DNA of 45,877 nucleotides, taken from contig CAJUMM010000014.1 of NCBI GenBank assembly GCA_910586955.1, positions 1 to 45,877 on the forward strand. The letters run 5' to 3'. Shown piece by piece: positions 35,593-43,105 of this stretch. The DNA comes from an uncultured Lachnospiraceae bacterium (GTDB lineage: Bacteria > Bacillota > Clostridia > Lachnospirales > Lachnospiraceae). The notes under the pieces were generated by a model, which searched no databases, was not told the origin of the DNA, and saw only the letters and a program-made list of their open reading frames with translations. The position numbers were made by a program, and so were the translations under genes. The stretch's first letter is position 1. Each line of letters starts with the position of its first letter.

Positions 35593-36630
35593 CTATGACA
35601 AAAGAAGCGGGCAGTTTTCCACGTGCAGGGACAGGTACATGTTGGAGGAAAGCCCTCCAAATATTCGGCGGGGATAGTTGTTAATCCAATTTTGTATTTT
35701 CTGTATGTCTTCTTCAGAATAATTCGCTATGTTGGAGCCTTTCGGAATGAAGCGGCGTATCATGGCATTTATGTTTTCATTCGTTCCCCGTTCATAACTG
35801 CTGTAGGGATGGCAATAATAAAGAATGGTGCGTTGCCCGTCATGAAACAAGGATTTTTCCATGCCTTCCGTGTTGGAAAATTCAACGCCGTTATCAACGG
35901 TTATGCTCTTGAAAATGTGAGGGAAATTATCCCCATATTTTTTCTCTAGATTATCCAGAGCTTTTACCACGGATCCGGCAGTGCGGTCATTTAGTTTTAA
36001 AATAATTTCCTGGCGTGTCATACGTTCCGAGAGAACCAACAGGGAAGCGTTTGAACCTTTCCCCGAATAGACGGTATCCATTTCCCAGAAACCCCAGGAA
36101 GCCCGCTCCAGGACACTCCCAGGTCTTTCCTCAATGGAACGCTTGAAAGCCGTCCTATAGGACACGGAGGGCTTTACAGAGCGCTTTTTCCTAGGCTTGG
36201 AACGGAGCAAGTGCGACCTATTCACCCTTAAGAAAATTCCCTTATAGATGTAGTTATATATCGTTCTCTCACAGACCTGGGTCTTAAATTCCAGGCCTTT
36301 ATTTTTTATTTCACAAAGAAGGGCATAAGGGGAATAATGCTCTTTCAATATCTTATTTTCTACGTATTTGGCGAAATCCATATCCGAACCAATTTTTAAG
36401 GAAACGCCTTTCGCCGTCTTGTTTTCTTCATATTTCCGCTGGCCTACGTCTGCACAGTATTTTTTGTAGGAACAAAGCTCCGTATCCATCAATTCCACCG
36501 TTCCCCGTTTGATTTCGTCATAAATCGTACTTCTATGACGTTTCAGTTTTTTGGCTATGACAGAAACGGGGGTTTTATTATTCAATTCATATTCAATTAC
36601 CGCCCGCTCCCTCTCCGTTAAATATCCCAT
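35593..36630 (-). CDS. IS30-family transposase of the prophage
   Basis: A DDE transposase of 345 residues. The N-terminal helix-turn-helix reads LTERERAVIEY...VIAKKLKRHRSTIYDEIKRG (about 4-43). The RNase H-like catalytic core has Asp185 in WEMDTV and Asp246 in TVDNGVEF, and the Glu is in the ERGTNEN-NAMIRRFIPKG block (280-297). It ends with the usual NYPRRIFGGL. The ATG at 36630 follows AGGAGG by seven bases; a longer reading adds 44 residues without a ribosome site. No short IS-type inverted repeats were found close around the gene. Instead the 27-bp repeats at the ends of the whole element are suitable substrates, so it probably mobilises the phage genome. Spiroplasma filamentous phages also carry IS30-like transposases. 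Confidence 0.9.
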   Translation of the reverse strand: MGYLTERERAVIEYELNNKTPVSVIAKKLKRHRSTIYDEIKRGTVELMDTELCSYKKYCADVGQRKYEENKTAKGVSLKIGSDMDFAKYVENKILKEHYSPYALLCEIKNKGLEFKTQVCERTIYNYIYKGIFLRVNRSHLLRSKPRKKRSVKPSVSYRTAFKRSIEERPGSVLERASWGFWEMDTVYSGKGSNASLLVLSERMTRQEIILKLNDRTAGSVVKALDNLEKKYGDNFPHIFKSITVDNGVEFSNTEGMEKSLFHDGQRTILYYCHPYSSYERGTNENINAMIRRFIPKGSNIANYSEEDIQKIQNWINNYPRRIFGGLSSNMYLSLHVENCPLLLS

Positions 36631-36662
36631 GGCGCAACCTCCTGTTTTTATGGGGAATTGTG

Positions 36663-36760
36663 GGCGGCCTTCCCTTTTATCAAGACGGTAAAAAATTTGA
36701 AAAACTAAATTTTTTACGTGGCTCCGCTTTGCTCCGGTCTTGACAAAATGGAAACCCGCC
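36663..36760. other. Large structured hairpin A in the phage intergenic region
   Basis: The outer stem pairs TTCCCTTTTATCAAGAC (36670-36686) with 36737-36753 (14 of 17 complementary), plus GGCGG/CCGCC at the base. Inside is a perfect 11-bp hairpin GTAAAAAATTT/AAATTTTTTAC and a side segment with GCTCCGCTT. There is no T-run for termination. It has the same plan as hairpin B. Confidence 0.7.
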
Positions 36761-36850
36761 ATCAGGGCCCGTCAAGAGGGAAGGGCTGAATTTCTGAAAA
36801 GAAAGTCAGTGAAAGACGGGAATTTAACGGCAATGCCAGGCGGCGTACCA

Positions 36851-36946
36851 CTTTTTCCCGTCCCAGTAAAGGCGGAAAAAAATTTAAAGAACAAAATTTT
36901 TTTCTGGGCTCCGCTTCGCTTCGGCCTTGACTGTGCCGGGAAAAAG
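36851..36946. other. Large structured hairpin B in the phage intergenic region
   Basis: The outer stem pairs 36851-36873 with 36924-36946 (20 of 23 complementary; CTTTTTCCCG with CGGGAAAAAG at the base). Inside is an 11-bp hairpin GAAAAAAATTT/AAATTTTTTTC and then GGGCTCCGCTTCGCTTCGG. Hairpin A has the same layout with different outer-stem bases. This suggests a selected structure such as a phage origin or packaging signal. Confidence 0.7.
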
Positions 36947-36963
36947 GCAGAGTGGGTGGTTAA

Positions 36964-36991
36964 GCAATCGCAAGCGCGAGCGTGCGATTGC
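36964..36991. other. Third hairpin of the phage intergenic region
   Basis: A perfect nine-base-pair stem GCAATCGCA/TGCGATTGC encloses a ten-base G/C-rich loop. It lies 75 bases before the first plus-strand phage gene. It has no T-tract. Confidence 0.65.
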
Positions 36992-37065
36992 ATCACCAAC
37001 ACTCAACGCCGCAGAGGCGTAGGTATTGTGAGGCTAGGAAAAACCAGAAAAAGGAGGGAGGAAGC

Positions 37066-37257
37066 ATGGAGCTAGAAATAATGCAGGAAATGGCAAAGTG
37101 GTATTTAGATTCAAAGTTTTTAGACGTGATTGAAAAAAGAATAACTCTTGATCGTTTTATGGGAAGCGTATCTTCATATTTCGTAATTGAGTTTATCACA
37201 ATTAAAGAATACCGCTTTTTACTAAACGCCGCATTCGAAGCCATGAACGAAAATTGA
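37066..37257 (+). CDS. Phage hypothetical protein, 63 aa
   Basis: A small, probably alpha-helical soluble protein with a slightly acidic start (MELEIMQEMAKWYL) and a short hydrophobic stretch (SYFVIEFITI) too broken by charge to be a sure membrane helix. I do not recognise a family. The ATG at 37066 has AGGAGG eight bases upstream; a longer in-frame reading overlaps hairpin sequences and lacks a site. It is the first of three plus-strand phage genes that converge on rep, so a regulatory or early role is possible. Confidence 0.65.
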   Translation: MELEIMQEMAKWYLDSKFLDVIEKRITLDRFMGSVSSYFVIEFITIKEYRFLLNAAFEAMNEN

Positions 37258-37282
37258 AATTTTTTGAAAGGAGAAAAAGCAG

Positions 37283-37699
37283 ATGAAAAAAGTAACATTT
37301 GAAGAATACCAGGAAGCCAAAGAAAAAACTCTCTACGGAAAGGAATACAAGGTCTATACCGATTTAGTCAATGACGTTATCAAAAAAACATACGCTTGCT
37401 GTGACGGAAGCGCTTTTTACGAAAGGACGGAAAACGGAAAAACGGAGTTCTGGAGCACAGATCACAGCGAAAGCCGCATCTATGTGGAAGGGCGGAGAAA
37501 CATATCGGGAGAATTTACGCTCGAAGAACAACGGGAAGTTTTGATAGAAGCTTTAAACGGAACGCTCCAGTTTTACAAGGAGACGGGAGAGGAGAGCTTG
37601 AAACATACCGCAATCGGTTATGTCATATTAGCGAAGAACCTGGGAATCATTGACCAAGACACCATGACGGACATTATTGCGACCATGAGGCTATGGTAA
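37283..37699 (+). CDS. Phage hypothetical protein, 138 aa
   Basis: A soluble protein of 138 residues with charged N-terminal helices (VTFEEYQEAKEKTLYGKEYKVYTDLVNDVIKK), a beta-rich middle (YERTENGKTEFWSTDHSESRIYVEGRR) and helical C-terminus. No family was recognised. AAAGGAG lies eight bases before the ATG. Its stop is followed at once by the first copy of the TTTCCA-ACGT-TGGAAA palindrome, then by the ParB-like gene, and all three plus-strand genes are probably co-transcribed. Confidence 0.7.
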   Translation: MKKVTFEEYQEAKEKTLYGKEYKVYTDLVNDVIKKTYACCDGSAFYERTENGKTEFWSTDHSESRIYVEGRRNISGEFTLEEQREVLIEALNGTLQFYKETGEESLKHTAIGYVILAKNLGIIDQDTMTDIIATMRLW

Positions 37700-37719
37700 T
37701 TTTCCAGACGTATGGAAAA
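37700..37719. promoter_or_regulatory. Palindrome copy 1 (TTTTCCA-GACGTA-TGGAAAA)
   Basis: Symmetric except for the two bases flanking the central ACGT. It starts one base after the stop of the 138-residue gene and precedes the ParB-like gene by 42 bases. Two more copies occur in the prophage. Confidence 0.7.
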
Positions 37720-37761
37720 TCAATGGAGCAAACAACCAATCCAAAGAAAGGGGAAATCAAC

Positions 37762-38562
37762 ATGAAAAAAGAAATGAACACGAAAATGAACACAGCAAAC
37801 AGCAACATGACGGCGGAGGAAATGGAAGCATTGAAGGCGGTAGAAGAGTTTGAAAGCGGAATGCCCGAAAAAAAGCCGGGAAAGTCTGCAAAAACGGCCT
37901 CCGGGAAGAAAAAGCCGGAAACGCCGGACCGGGTTGGAAAACCCCAGGAAAAGAATGAAATCGCACCGCAGATTAAAAAGGAGCTTAAACGCCGGGCGGG
38001 GATTATCAGCCGGGAAATGAACCGGATAGAAGAAAGCTATGTCAATATCGCATTTCAGTTATACTGGATCCGGGAAAACAAGGCCTATAAACTCACGGAA
38101 CACAAAAACGTCTACGAGCTTGCGGAAAACGAATTCAACATCAAAAAATCAACCTGCGGGAACTTAATCGGCATTATCGAGAATTTCTCTAAGAAAGACC
38201 CGGAGGGGAACGCCCTGGAAGAACTGGATGAGAAATACAAGGCGTTCAAAATGTCCCAGCTTGTAGCAATGTTGTCCATGAGCGACAAAGCCAGGATTGA
38301 GGTCACGGCAGACATGAGCGTGCGGGCCATTAACCAGAAGAAGAAAGAGGGAGGCAGAGCGAAAAATGAGAAAGAGGCTGGAAAAATCATAGAAGGGAGC
38401 GCCCGGGAAATTCAAAGGACGGTATACGCATCCTTCCGGGATTATCATCAATACCAGTCCAGGCTTGAGGATACGGACGCACAGACGGAACGGGTATTCA
38501 AGGCCTACGAAAAGAAGGGGAAGCGTGTGCTTGTAGAAATCAGCTTCACGGAGATTGACTAA
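37762..38562 (+). CDS. Phage ParB-like/DNA-binding protein candidate, 266 aa
   Basis: A basic Lys/Pro-rich N-terminal tail (to about residue 65) precedes a helical core: RRAGIISREMNRIEESYVNIAFQLYWIRE, then a helix-turn-helix-like segment (EFNIKKSTCGNLIGIIENFS, about 124-143) and MSQLVAMLSM...VTADMSVRAINQKKK (about 163-195). Proteins with this layout are common on Clostridial mobile elements. The second part resembles the N-terminal DNA-binding part of ParB/KorB-type proteins, though no nuclease-type ParB box was identified. The start is set by AAGGGG seven bases before the ATG at 37762. It is the best candidate to bind the three palindromes, one of which precedes it. A repressor or partition role is inference. 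Confidence 0.6.
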   Translation: MKKEMNTKMNTANSNMTAEEMEALKAVEEFESGMPEKKPGKSAKTASGKKKPETPDRVGKPQEKNEIAPQIKKELKRRAGIISREMNRIEESYVNIAFQLYWIRENKAYKLTEHKNVYELAENEFNIKKSTCGNLIGIIENFSKKDPEGNALEELDEKYKAFKMSQLVAMLSMSDKARIEVTADMSVRAINQKKKEGGRAKNEKEAGKIIEGSAREIQRTVYASFRDYHQYQSRLEDTDAQTERVFKAYEKKGKRVLVEISFTEID

Positions 38563-38576
38563 AAGAGATTACATAG

Positions 38577-38602
38577 AAAAAGGGGGCATAAGCCCTCTTT
38601 TC
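38577..38602 (+). terminator. Terminator of the plus-strand phage operon
   Basis: AAAAGGGGGC/GCCCTCTTTT stem (one G-T) with loop ATAA ends in TTTTC, 15 bases after the ParB-like gene. The A-run on the other side would let it stop minus-strand transcripts from rep as well. Confidence 0.75.
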
Positions 38603-38719
38603 CTATACGCAAATATCATGAAGAAAGCGGAAATTCCCACAAACCCGTCCCGAAACTCTCCGCCTCTCATACCTTTGAGAGTGCCGGATTTTTCCGCTAC
38701 ACAGCTAGGGCGGCGGTCC

Positions 38720-38875
38720 GGGGGAGAACGGTTCTCCCCCTCTCCCCCTTCCGTTCGAAAAAACGCCTATCGCTAATGACTGAATTTTCTTCGTTTGATA
38801 AAGGGAAGGACGCAGGCAAACGAGCAAGGTAAGATTTAATCCCCCCGTGGCCCCCCAGGGGGCCTATACTTGACG
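38720..38875. other. Candidate rolling-circle origin region between rep and the plus-strand genes
   Basis: Between 38603 and 38916 there is no gene but dense structure: CTCTCA/TGAGAG (38664-38681), a near-perfect GGGGGAGAAC/GTTCTCCCCC hairpin (38720-38740) and GGCCCCC/GGGGGCC (38849-38864). The last is followed directly by TATACTTGACG (38865-38875), which resembles the CTTGA-type nick sites of rolling-circle plasmids and phages. TACTTGACG recurs inverted on the other side of rep (39803-39795). Confidence 0.5.
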
Positions 38876-38916
38876 CAAGGAACATTTTGGCCTGTAAGAG
38901 TATTTTCTGCGTTTTC

Positions 38917-39720
38917 CTATTCCTGGCCCAATTCAATGTACGTTATGACTTGGGAACCGTCCGGGCTTTCCCGCTGGCTCACATGCCTGGCACCAGAGGA
39001 ATATTTTTTGACAAGCTCATCATAAGAAACGTTGACAAAATCGTGTTCATAAACGTCATTAGGACGGAAACAGTTGTTAGAAGCCCAATAGCGTTGACGG
39101 CCCGGAATCTTGTTTGTCATTTCCTTCGTGATGTATTTCGCAATATAAGAGGATACCCGGCCCGTATCTAAAACTGCGGTGACGGTTGAAAAACCATAGT
39201 GCCAGTTTTGCAGGTTGTAGATGGGAAAACCGCTAGAGCTTTTACGACCGCTATCCTGAAATCTCAAGCCCGAACAGTTAGCAAGCAGGCCATGCAGATG
39301 CCAATGAATGCCGTCTGCATGTAGTTCTGGAACGACCAGATATTTTAAATCCGGACAATGACGCTTCTTAATATTATTCAGCCATTCCGTGGCCCTTTTC
39401 GTCACAAACCGATAATCCGAAGAATCCGTTAATTTGCGGTCAAAAGTTAACGTCAAAAAATATTCCCATAAATTGGCCCGTGCAATGCCATAAATCATTT
39501 GTTTAGAGCGTGAAAATGACACGTAAGCAGAACGCTCATCATTTTTTTCATTAGCAACTTTTTTCACGGAACCAAAAGGGCAGTCCTTGAAATCGTCTAG
39601 CTCCGGGTCTGGATGCTTGTCAAAAGGCGGTCTTTCATATCCGACCCGCACGGGCCTTTTATAAAGACGGACCTGCACGCCATCCTCATAATGAAAAATC
39701 TTTATATTATATCCCAGCAT
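38917..39720 (-). CDS. Rolling-circle replication initiator (HUH endonuclease, phage Rep)
   Basis: The 267 residues have the three motifs of HUH replication proteins in order: motif 1 FLTLTFD (88-94), motif 2 with His141-Leu-His143 in IHWHLHGLL, and motif 3 with Tyr192 and Tyr196 in SYIAKYITKE. It should nick the double-stranded phage DNA, bind covalently to the 5' end and start strand-displacement replication, the role of gene II protein in filamentous phages. Two spaced tyrosines suggest the two-tyrosine class, as in phiX174 A protein, rather than single-Tyr plasmid relaxases. A weak GAGG lies nine bases before the ATG. It is the last gene of the minus-strand block and faces the candidate origin. 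Confidence 0.88.
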   Translation of the reverse strand: MLGYNIKIFHYEDGVQVRLYKRPVRVGYERPPFDKHPDPELDDFKDCPFGSVKKVANEKNDERSAYVSFSRSKQMIYGIARANLWEYFLTLTFDRKLTDSSDYRFVTKRATEWLNNIKKRHCPDLKYLVVPELHADGIHWHLHGLLANCSGLRFQDSGRKSSSGFPIYNLQNWHYGFSTVTAVLDTGRVSSYIAKYITKEMTNKIPGRQRYWASNNCFRPNDVYEHDFVNVSYDELVKKYSSGARHVSQRESPDGSQVITYIELGQE

Positions 39721-39756
39721 ATAGTTAAACCTCTATTCAGTTTTCAAAGAACATGG

Positions 39757-39795
39757 GATAGCAACAATCCCTTATGACTGGGTTTTGTTGCTATC
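39757..39795. other. Hairpin upstream of rep
   Basis: GATAGCAACAA/TTGTTGCTATC is a perfect 11-base-pair inverted repeat with an inner CCC/GGG. It lies 37 bases before the rep start on the minus strand. TACTTGACG abuts it (39803-39795). No T-run follows, so it may be a second origin element or a leader that controls rep. Confidence 0.55.
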
Positions 39796-39830
39796 GTCAA
39801 GTAGGAATCTATCAGATAACAGAATGAACA

Positions 39831-40262
39831 CTAATTTTTATAAGCCGCCTCCCGCCATTTACACCTAGATTTATCTTCACTCAATAATTCAGACATTTCA
39901 TAAAAACAACAGTAAACCCGATTTGATTCCTCTGAATCCAAGAATTGGTTGCAATATAAACACCCAGAACAATTTACATTTGCTTTCATTTTATATTTAG
40001 CATTTTTTTTATGTACAATCAAAGATTCAAGATTTTTTGTTTTATCATGCTCGATAATAATAAGTAGAAAGAGAAAAAGCAGTACTATTTTTGAAATAAT
40101 AAAAGTCGCCAAAGAAGAGAATGAGCCGTCACCGAGAACCTCAAAAAAGGCTTGTACAAAGCTGTCAAGAAAAATAAAGATAATCAACAAAATCCAATAG
40201 AATTTATCGAACCCCATCCTTTTTAAAAAATGTACTCTTTTGCTCCAATAAGATACTTTCAT
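39831..40262 (-). CDS. Phage membrane protein with Cys-rich cytosolic domain, 143 aa
   Basis: Two hydrophobic helices (about 21-43 and 53-70) are followed by a hydrophilic C-terminal domain with Cys98, Cys101, Cys104 (CSGCLYC) and later CC and C residues, which could bind a metal. GGGAGG lies five bases before the ATG. No family was recognised. Its AT-rich codons differ from those of the genes at either side, so it may be a late gain (a superinfection-exclusion or accessory 'moron' role is possible but unproven). Confidence 0.65.
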   Translation of the reverse strand: MKVSYWSKRVHFLKRMGFDKFYWILLIIFIFLDSFVQAFFEVLGDGSFSSLATFIISKIVLLFLFLLIIIEHDKTKNLESLIVHKKNAKYKMKANVNCSGCLYCNQFLDSEESNRVYCCFYEMSELLSEDKSRCKWREAAYKN

Positions 40263-40339
40263 CTAAACCTCCCATAAATTGTCATGATATGCTGGAATAA
40301 TTCAAGCATATCACACTATATTTACAAATTTCAACAAAA

Positions 40340-40429
40340 CTAATGTTTATCAAATAAAAATAAAATACACAATGCCAAGAAGAAATAGAACAGGCCGAAC
40401 AGGATAAGGAAAGCAATTATGTATTCCAT
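40340..40429 (-). CDS. Phage single-span membrane peptide, 29 aa
   Basis: MEYIIAFLILFGLFYFFLAL-type peptide, almost wholly one membrane helix, with a short charged end (FDKH). GGAGG lies eight bases before the ATG. It overlaps the end of the preceding 63-residue gene by 13 bases. Its size matches the minor coat proteins pVII/pIX (about 32-33 aa in M13), but the position is not diagnostic. Confidence 0.55.
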   Translation of the reverse strand: MEYIIAFLILFGLFYFFLALCILFLFDKH

Positions 40430-40608
40430 AGAAGAACCCTCCATATTGAACGGCGGAGCATGTGCCGGACAAAATATTTTATTTCATAGGAAATCTTGTT
40501 AAGCAGGTCTAAAAATAAATCCTGGCGGATAATGAATAGTATAGCTAAAAGCAGAATCGCAATTAAAAGCCAGTAAAACGGCCGCCGGAATCGAATGTTT
40601 ATATACAT
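40417..40608 (-). CDS. Phage single-span membrane protein, 63 aa
   Basis: A basic N-terminus (MYINIRFRRPFY) leads into one membrane helix (about 12-28), followed by an amphipathic, Arg-rich C-terminal half. GGAGG lies seven bases before the ATG. The second palindrome (40623-40642) sits just upstream of this ribosome site. No family was recognised; a small virion or assembly membrane protein is likely from context. Confidence 0.6.
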   Translation of the reverse strand: MYINIRFRRPFYWLLIAILLLAILFIIRQDLFLDLLNKISYEIKYFVRHMLRRSIWRVLLWNT

Positions 40609-40622
40609 ATAGCAACCTCCAT

Positions 40623-40642
40623 TTTTCCAGACGTTTGGAAAA
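40623..40642. promoter_or_regulatory. Palindrome copy 2 (TTTTCCA-GACGTT-TGGAAAA)
   Basis: Arms identical to copy 1 with central ACGT. It lies 15 bases upstream of the ATG of the 63-residue membrane gene and next to its ribosome site, so protein bound here or an mRNA hairpin could block expression. Confidence 0.7.
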
Positions 40643-40683
40643 TATACAGTACATACGGATTTACGGGAAAAGAACAGGGAGCC

Positions 40684-40717
40684 GTAGGGGCGCCCGCTCC
40701 GCTTGCGGCGCCCCTAC
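40684..40717. other. Strong GC hairpin C after the adsorption-protein block
   Basis: GTAGGGGCGCC/GGCGCCCCTAC is a perfect 11-base-pair stem with loop CGCTCCGCTTGC. It lies four bases after the 51-residue gene on the minus strand. No T-run follows on either strand. Its loop shares GCTCCGCTT with hairpins A and B. Packaging signal, second-strand origin and mRNA stabiliser are all possible. Confidence 0.65.
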
Positions 40718-40720
40718 AGG

Positions 40721-40876
40721 TTAGTCCCCGTACATGCTTCTTATAAACGCTATCAACGCACTGGTGATAAAGAGAAAGATTATCACATCCCAGAACGAGA
40801 AAGTAAACCCGTACAAAGTAAAAGAATGTTTGAAAGTATCTATGACAAGTTTCATAACACGTAAAAAATCATTCAT
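40721..40876 (-). CDS. Phage small membrane protein, 51 aa (pVI-like by position)
   Basis: The amphipathic N-terminal half (MNDFLRVMKLVIDTFKHSFT) is followed by one membrane helix (about 29-46) and a short RSMYGD tail. AAGGGGTG lies seven bases before the ATG and contains the stop of the adsorption protein, so translation is coupled. In M13 the gene after the adsorption protein gene III is gene VI. That positional match is the only support for a pVI role. Confidence 0.65.
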   Translation of the reverse strand: MNDFLRVMKLVIDTFKHSFTLYGFTFSFWDVIIFLFITSALIAFIRSMYGD

Positions 40877-40881
40877 CTTTT

Positions 40882-43083
40882 TCACCCCTTAAATATTTTT
40901 ATCAATGTTGCAAGTATGGTCAGGGAAATGCCAAGCACCACGACATTGACAATATCATCCGGTATAAATTTAAAGGCGGATGCAAGGAAATCACCAAACG
41001 CACCAGTTAGGAAAGAAGTCACCGAAGAAATGGCCCCGGTAATGCCCTCTAAAAGGGAGGCGATACCCTCTATCAGAGGCGTTAAGAGACTACCTAGGCC
41101 TTTTAAGATGGAACCGAGAATTTTCCCAATGGCACCAAGAAAGCCGGAATCTTCATCTTTATCGTCAGGATTATCTGGATCCACGGGCTTGTCCGGGTTA
41201 TCCGGGTCTATAGGCTTATCCGGGTTATCTGGGTCTGGCTCCTCTTCGCCTGGGTCGATAGAAATCTTAGACAGGTCAAAGCCTTTCAGTAATTCCCAAT
41301 TATCTCCGTAGTAGATAGAAGCCTCAATCTCATACCAACCGTCCTGTCGGTATTGCTGGACACTTTCCACTTTCTGATCATCATCTAAAGCTACATAGAT
41401 AGTGCCGTTAGTAGGGTATGTCTGACGGGCACCGCCGAAACGAACGTCCGACAATTCTGTATTGGTACGGAAAGAGATTTCATGTTTTTCCGGTTCTTCC
41501 GGGACGGTTAAAACAGAATTAGTTGTGTAAGGCTGGTTAGAAGGAACATAACTGTCACCTGTGTATAGTGCACCTTTTGAAAGGCGGATTTCATCAATGA
41601 TAGCATTTTTATGGGCGGTTAAATAATAATTATATTGTGAATGAAAATAGGAACGATAATGCGTATTTGATTCAGACCAATTTGAATCAATATAGGAACC
41701 GATTATTTTATTATTTATAACATTAAATTTTATTGAATTAGACGAAATGGAAAACCCATAACCGCTCAAAGAACATTTCTTATAATTTTCATTATCGAAA
41801 TCAATAGAATCAATAAGAACACCATTTCTATAAAAGTTATAACCAGAACTATTTTTTACAAGTGCATATGGTATAAATGCGCCAGAAGAAAAGGGGTAAA
41901 ATTTTGAATCTCCCTCAACAGAAAAATAGCCGTTTAAATAATAATTATACTTCATTAAATTATCAGGACCAGTATAGTAATAATTATATATACCGTTAAT
42001 TTCAGAAGTCTTGCAACTGTTATCAGGTCCATCATTTGTAAATTTTGGTTGAACTGTATCATTAAGAAAAGAATTTTCAGGCACATACTCACACCATTCT
42101 AATGTCCAGGTAGAAGAAAGAGAAACTTTGTCTAACTTTAATTCTAAATAATCATCCTCACTATCGGAAAAAAGTTTCCCGGAGGTATAAAGGCCGTCTG
42201 TATATTTATTATTATAGGCGTTTCCGGCTGTATTCTCCCAATAGCTGGAATCTTTTAAATCTCCGTCCAAATGCCAAAGGCCAAGCGTTGTACCATCGTC
42301 TTCCGCATTGGACACGTATTTTGAATACTTGGACGGGAAATAGACCCCCTTTAAATCGGAGGCTTTCAGGTTGTAGCTATTGCGGCCGTCAGGGAGCTGG
42401 TAATAAAGCTGTAAGTAAGTTTCTTCTTTTTCGCCCGTGTCTTCGTTCGTGTTGATTATGTAATAGGTGACGTAAGTGCGGTTATCCTGGATGTAATAAT
42501 TTGTCGTATAATTATTTGTTACGTTGTAGGTTGTATAATTATACATGTTATATTCCGTGTTGTAAGTATAACTGTTAGTTATGTCATAATTATGCGTGAT
42601 GGGATTATACCAACGGTATTGATACGTGTTATTTTCTGTTTTTTGTACATTAAAAATAGAGCGGCTTTCCGTTTTGTTGTATGTAGTGGAGTTGTAGGAA
42701 GTGGGAAGGCCACGATTGATATAATAATTTATGGTATCGCCTGATTCCGTCTTGCCCGAACCTGCGTCAGAAGCGTTATCAAAATAATCCAAATAACCAT
42801 TTACGGCACCGCCAAACAAAGAACCCGCAACACCGCCAAGACCAGGGTGAATAAGTTCACCAGCTACAGCACCTAATTCATAGGAACCGTTACGAACCGC
42901 AGAGACGGCGATATCCTTAGCGATTTCTTTCATGGCCTCTCCAACGTCCGACCAGTCAAAGGGCTTTGGCGGCTGGGAAGACGCATATACGGGGATGGAA
43001 AAAGTGCTAAACGTATAGCTAAATAGCAGGCAGAAAATCAAAAGGAAGCCGCCGATTTTCTTCGATAATTTATATGATTTCAT
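40882..43083 (-). CDS. Phage adsorption/minor coat protein (pIII-like), 733 aa
   Basis: The protein has a signal peptide (MKSYKLSKKIGGFLLIFCLL..., cleavage near VYAS) and a Gly/Ala-rich segment. A Tyr/Asn/Thr-rich beta region follows (about 110-200), then a lectin-like (LamG/concanavalin-type) domain starting near LGLWHLDGDLKDSS. Near 610-647 is an acidic Pro linker with DPDNPDKP repeats, then a hydrophobic Gly/Leu stretch and a C-terminal membrane helix (about 710-731) ending in KIFKG. Exported, with an outer receptor-binding part and a C-terminal anchor, it has the design of inovirus pIII. The ATG at 43083 has GGAGG six bases upstream; a longer reading starts inside the coat-gene terminator. 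The lectin-like part suggests a cell-wall glycan receptor. Confidence 0.82.
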   Translation of the reverse strand: MKSYKLSKKIGGFLLIFCLLFSYTFSTFSIPVYASSQPPKPFDWSDVGEAMKEIAKDIAVSAVRNGSYELGAVAGELIHPGLGGVAGSLFGGAVNGYLDYFDNASDAGSGKTESGDTINYYINRGLPTSYNSTTYNKTESRSIFNVQKTENNTYQYRWYNPITHNYDITNSYTYNTEYNMYNYTTYNVTNNYTTNYYIQDNRTYVTYYIINTNEDTGEKEETYLQLYYQLPDGRNSYNLKASDLKGVYFPSKYSKYVSNAEDDGTTLGLWHLDGDLKDSSYWENTAGNAYNNKYTDGLYTSGKLFSDSEDDYLELKLDKVSLSSTWTLEWCEYVPENSFLNDTVQPKFTNDGPDNSCKTSEINGIYNYYYTGPDNLMKYNYYLNGYFSVEGDSKFYPFSSGAFIPYALVKNSSGYNFYRNGVLIDSIDFDNENYKKCSLSGYGFSISSNSIKFNVINNKIIGSYIDSNWSESNTHYRSYFHSQYNYYLTAHKNAIIDEIRLSKGALYTGDSYVPSNQPYTTNSVLTVPEEPEKHEISFRTNTELSDVRFGGARQTYPTNGTIYVALDDDQKVESVQQYRQDGWYEIEASIYYGDNWELLKGFDLSKISIDPGEEEPDPDNPDKPIDPDNPDKPVDPDNPDDKDEDSGFLGAIGKILGSILKGLGSLLTPLIEGIASLLEGITGAISSVTSFLTGAFGDFLASAFKFIPDDIVNVVVLGISLTILATLIKIFKG

Positions 43084-43105
43084 AAGAACCTCCTTATTTT
43101 TGAGT

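Noticed and set aside
35593..36630. A simple IS30 insertion sequence that landed in the prophage by chance
   Set aside because: No short inverted repeats with a 2-3 bp duplication were found immediately around the transposase gene, whereas terminal repeats bound the entire element. It is not fully excluded.
36661..37020. CRISPR-like repeats
   Set aside because: The two repeated segments are diverged, 180 bases apart and form large hairpins; there are no regular short repeats and spacers and no cas genes anywhere in the window.
38937..39171. Plus-strand open frame opposite rep
   Set aside because: It is antisense to the HUH replication gene with its three motifs intact and has no ribosome site.
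40916..41311. Plus-strand open frame opposite the adsorption gene C-terminus
   Set aside because: Its Gly/Ser-Leu repeats are the antisense of the DPDNPDKP-coding repeats; it has no supporting start site.
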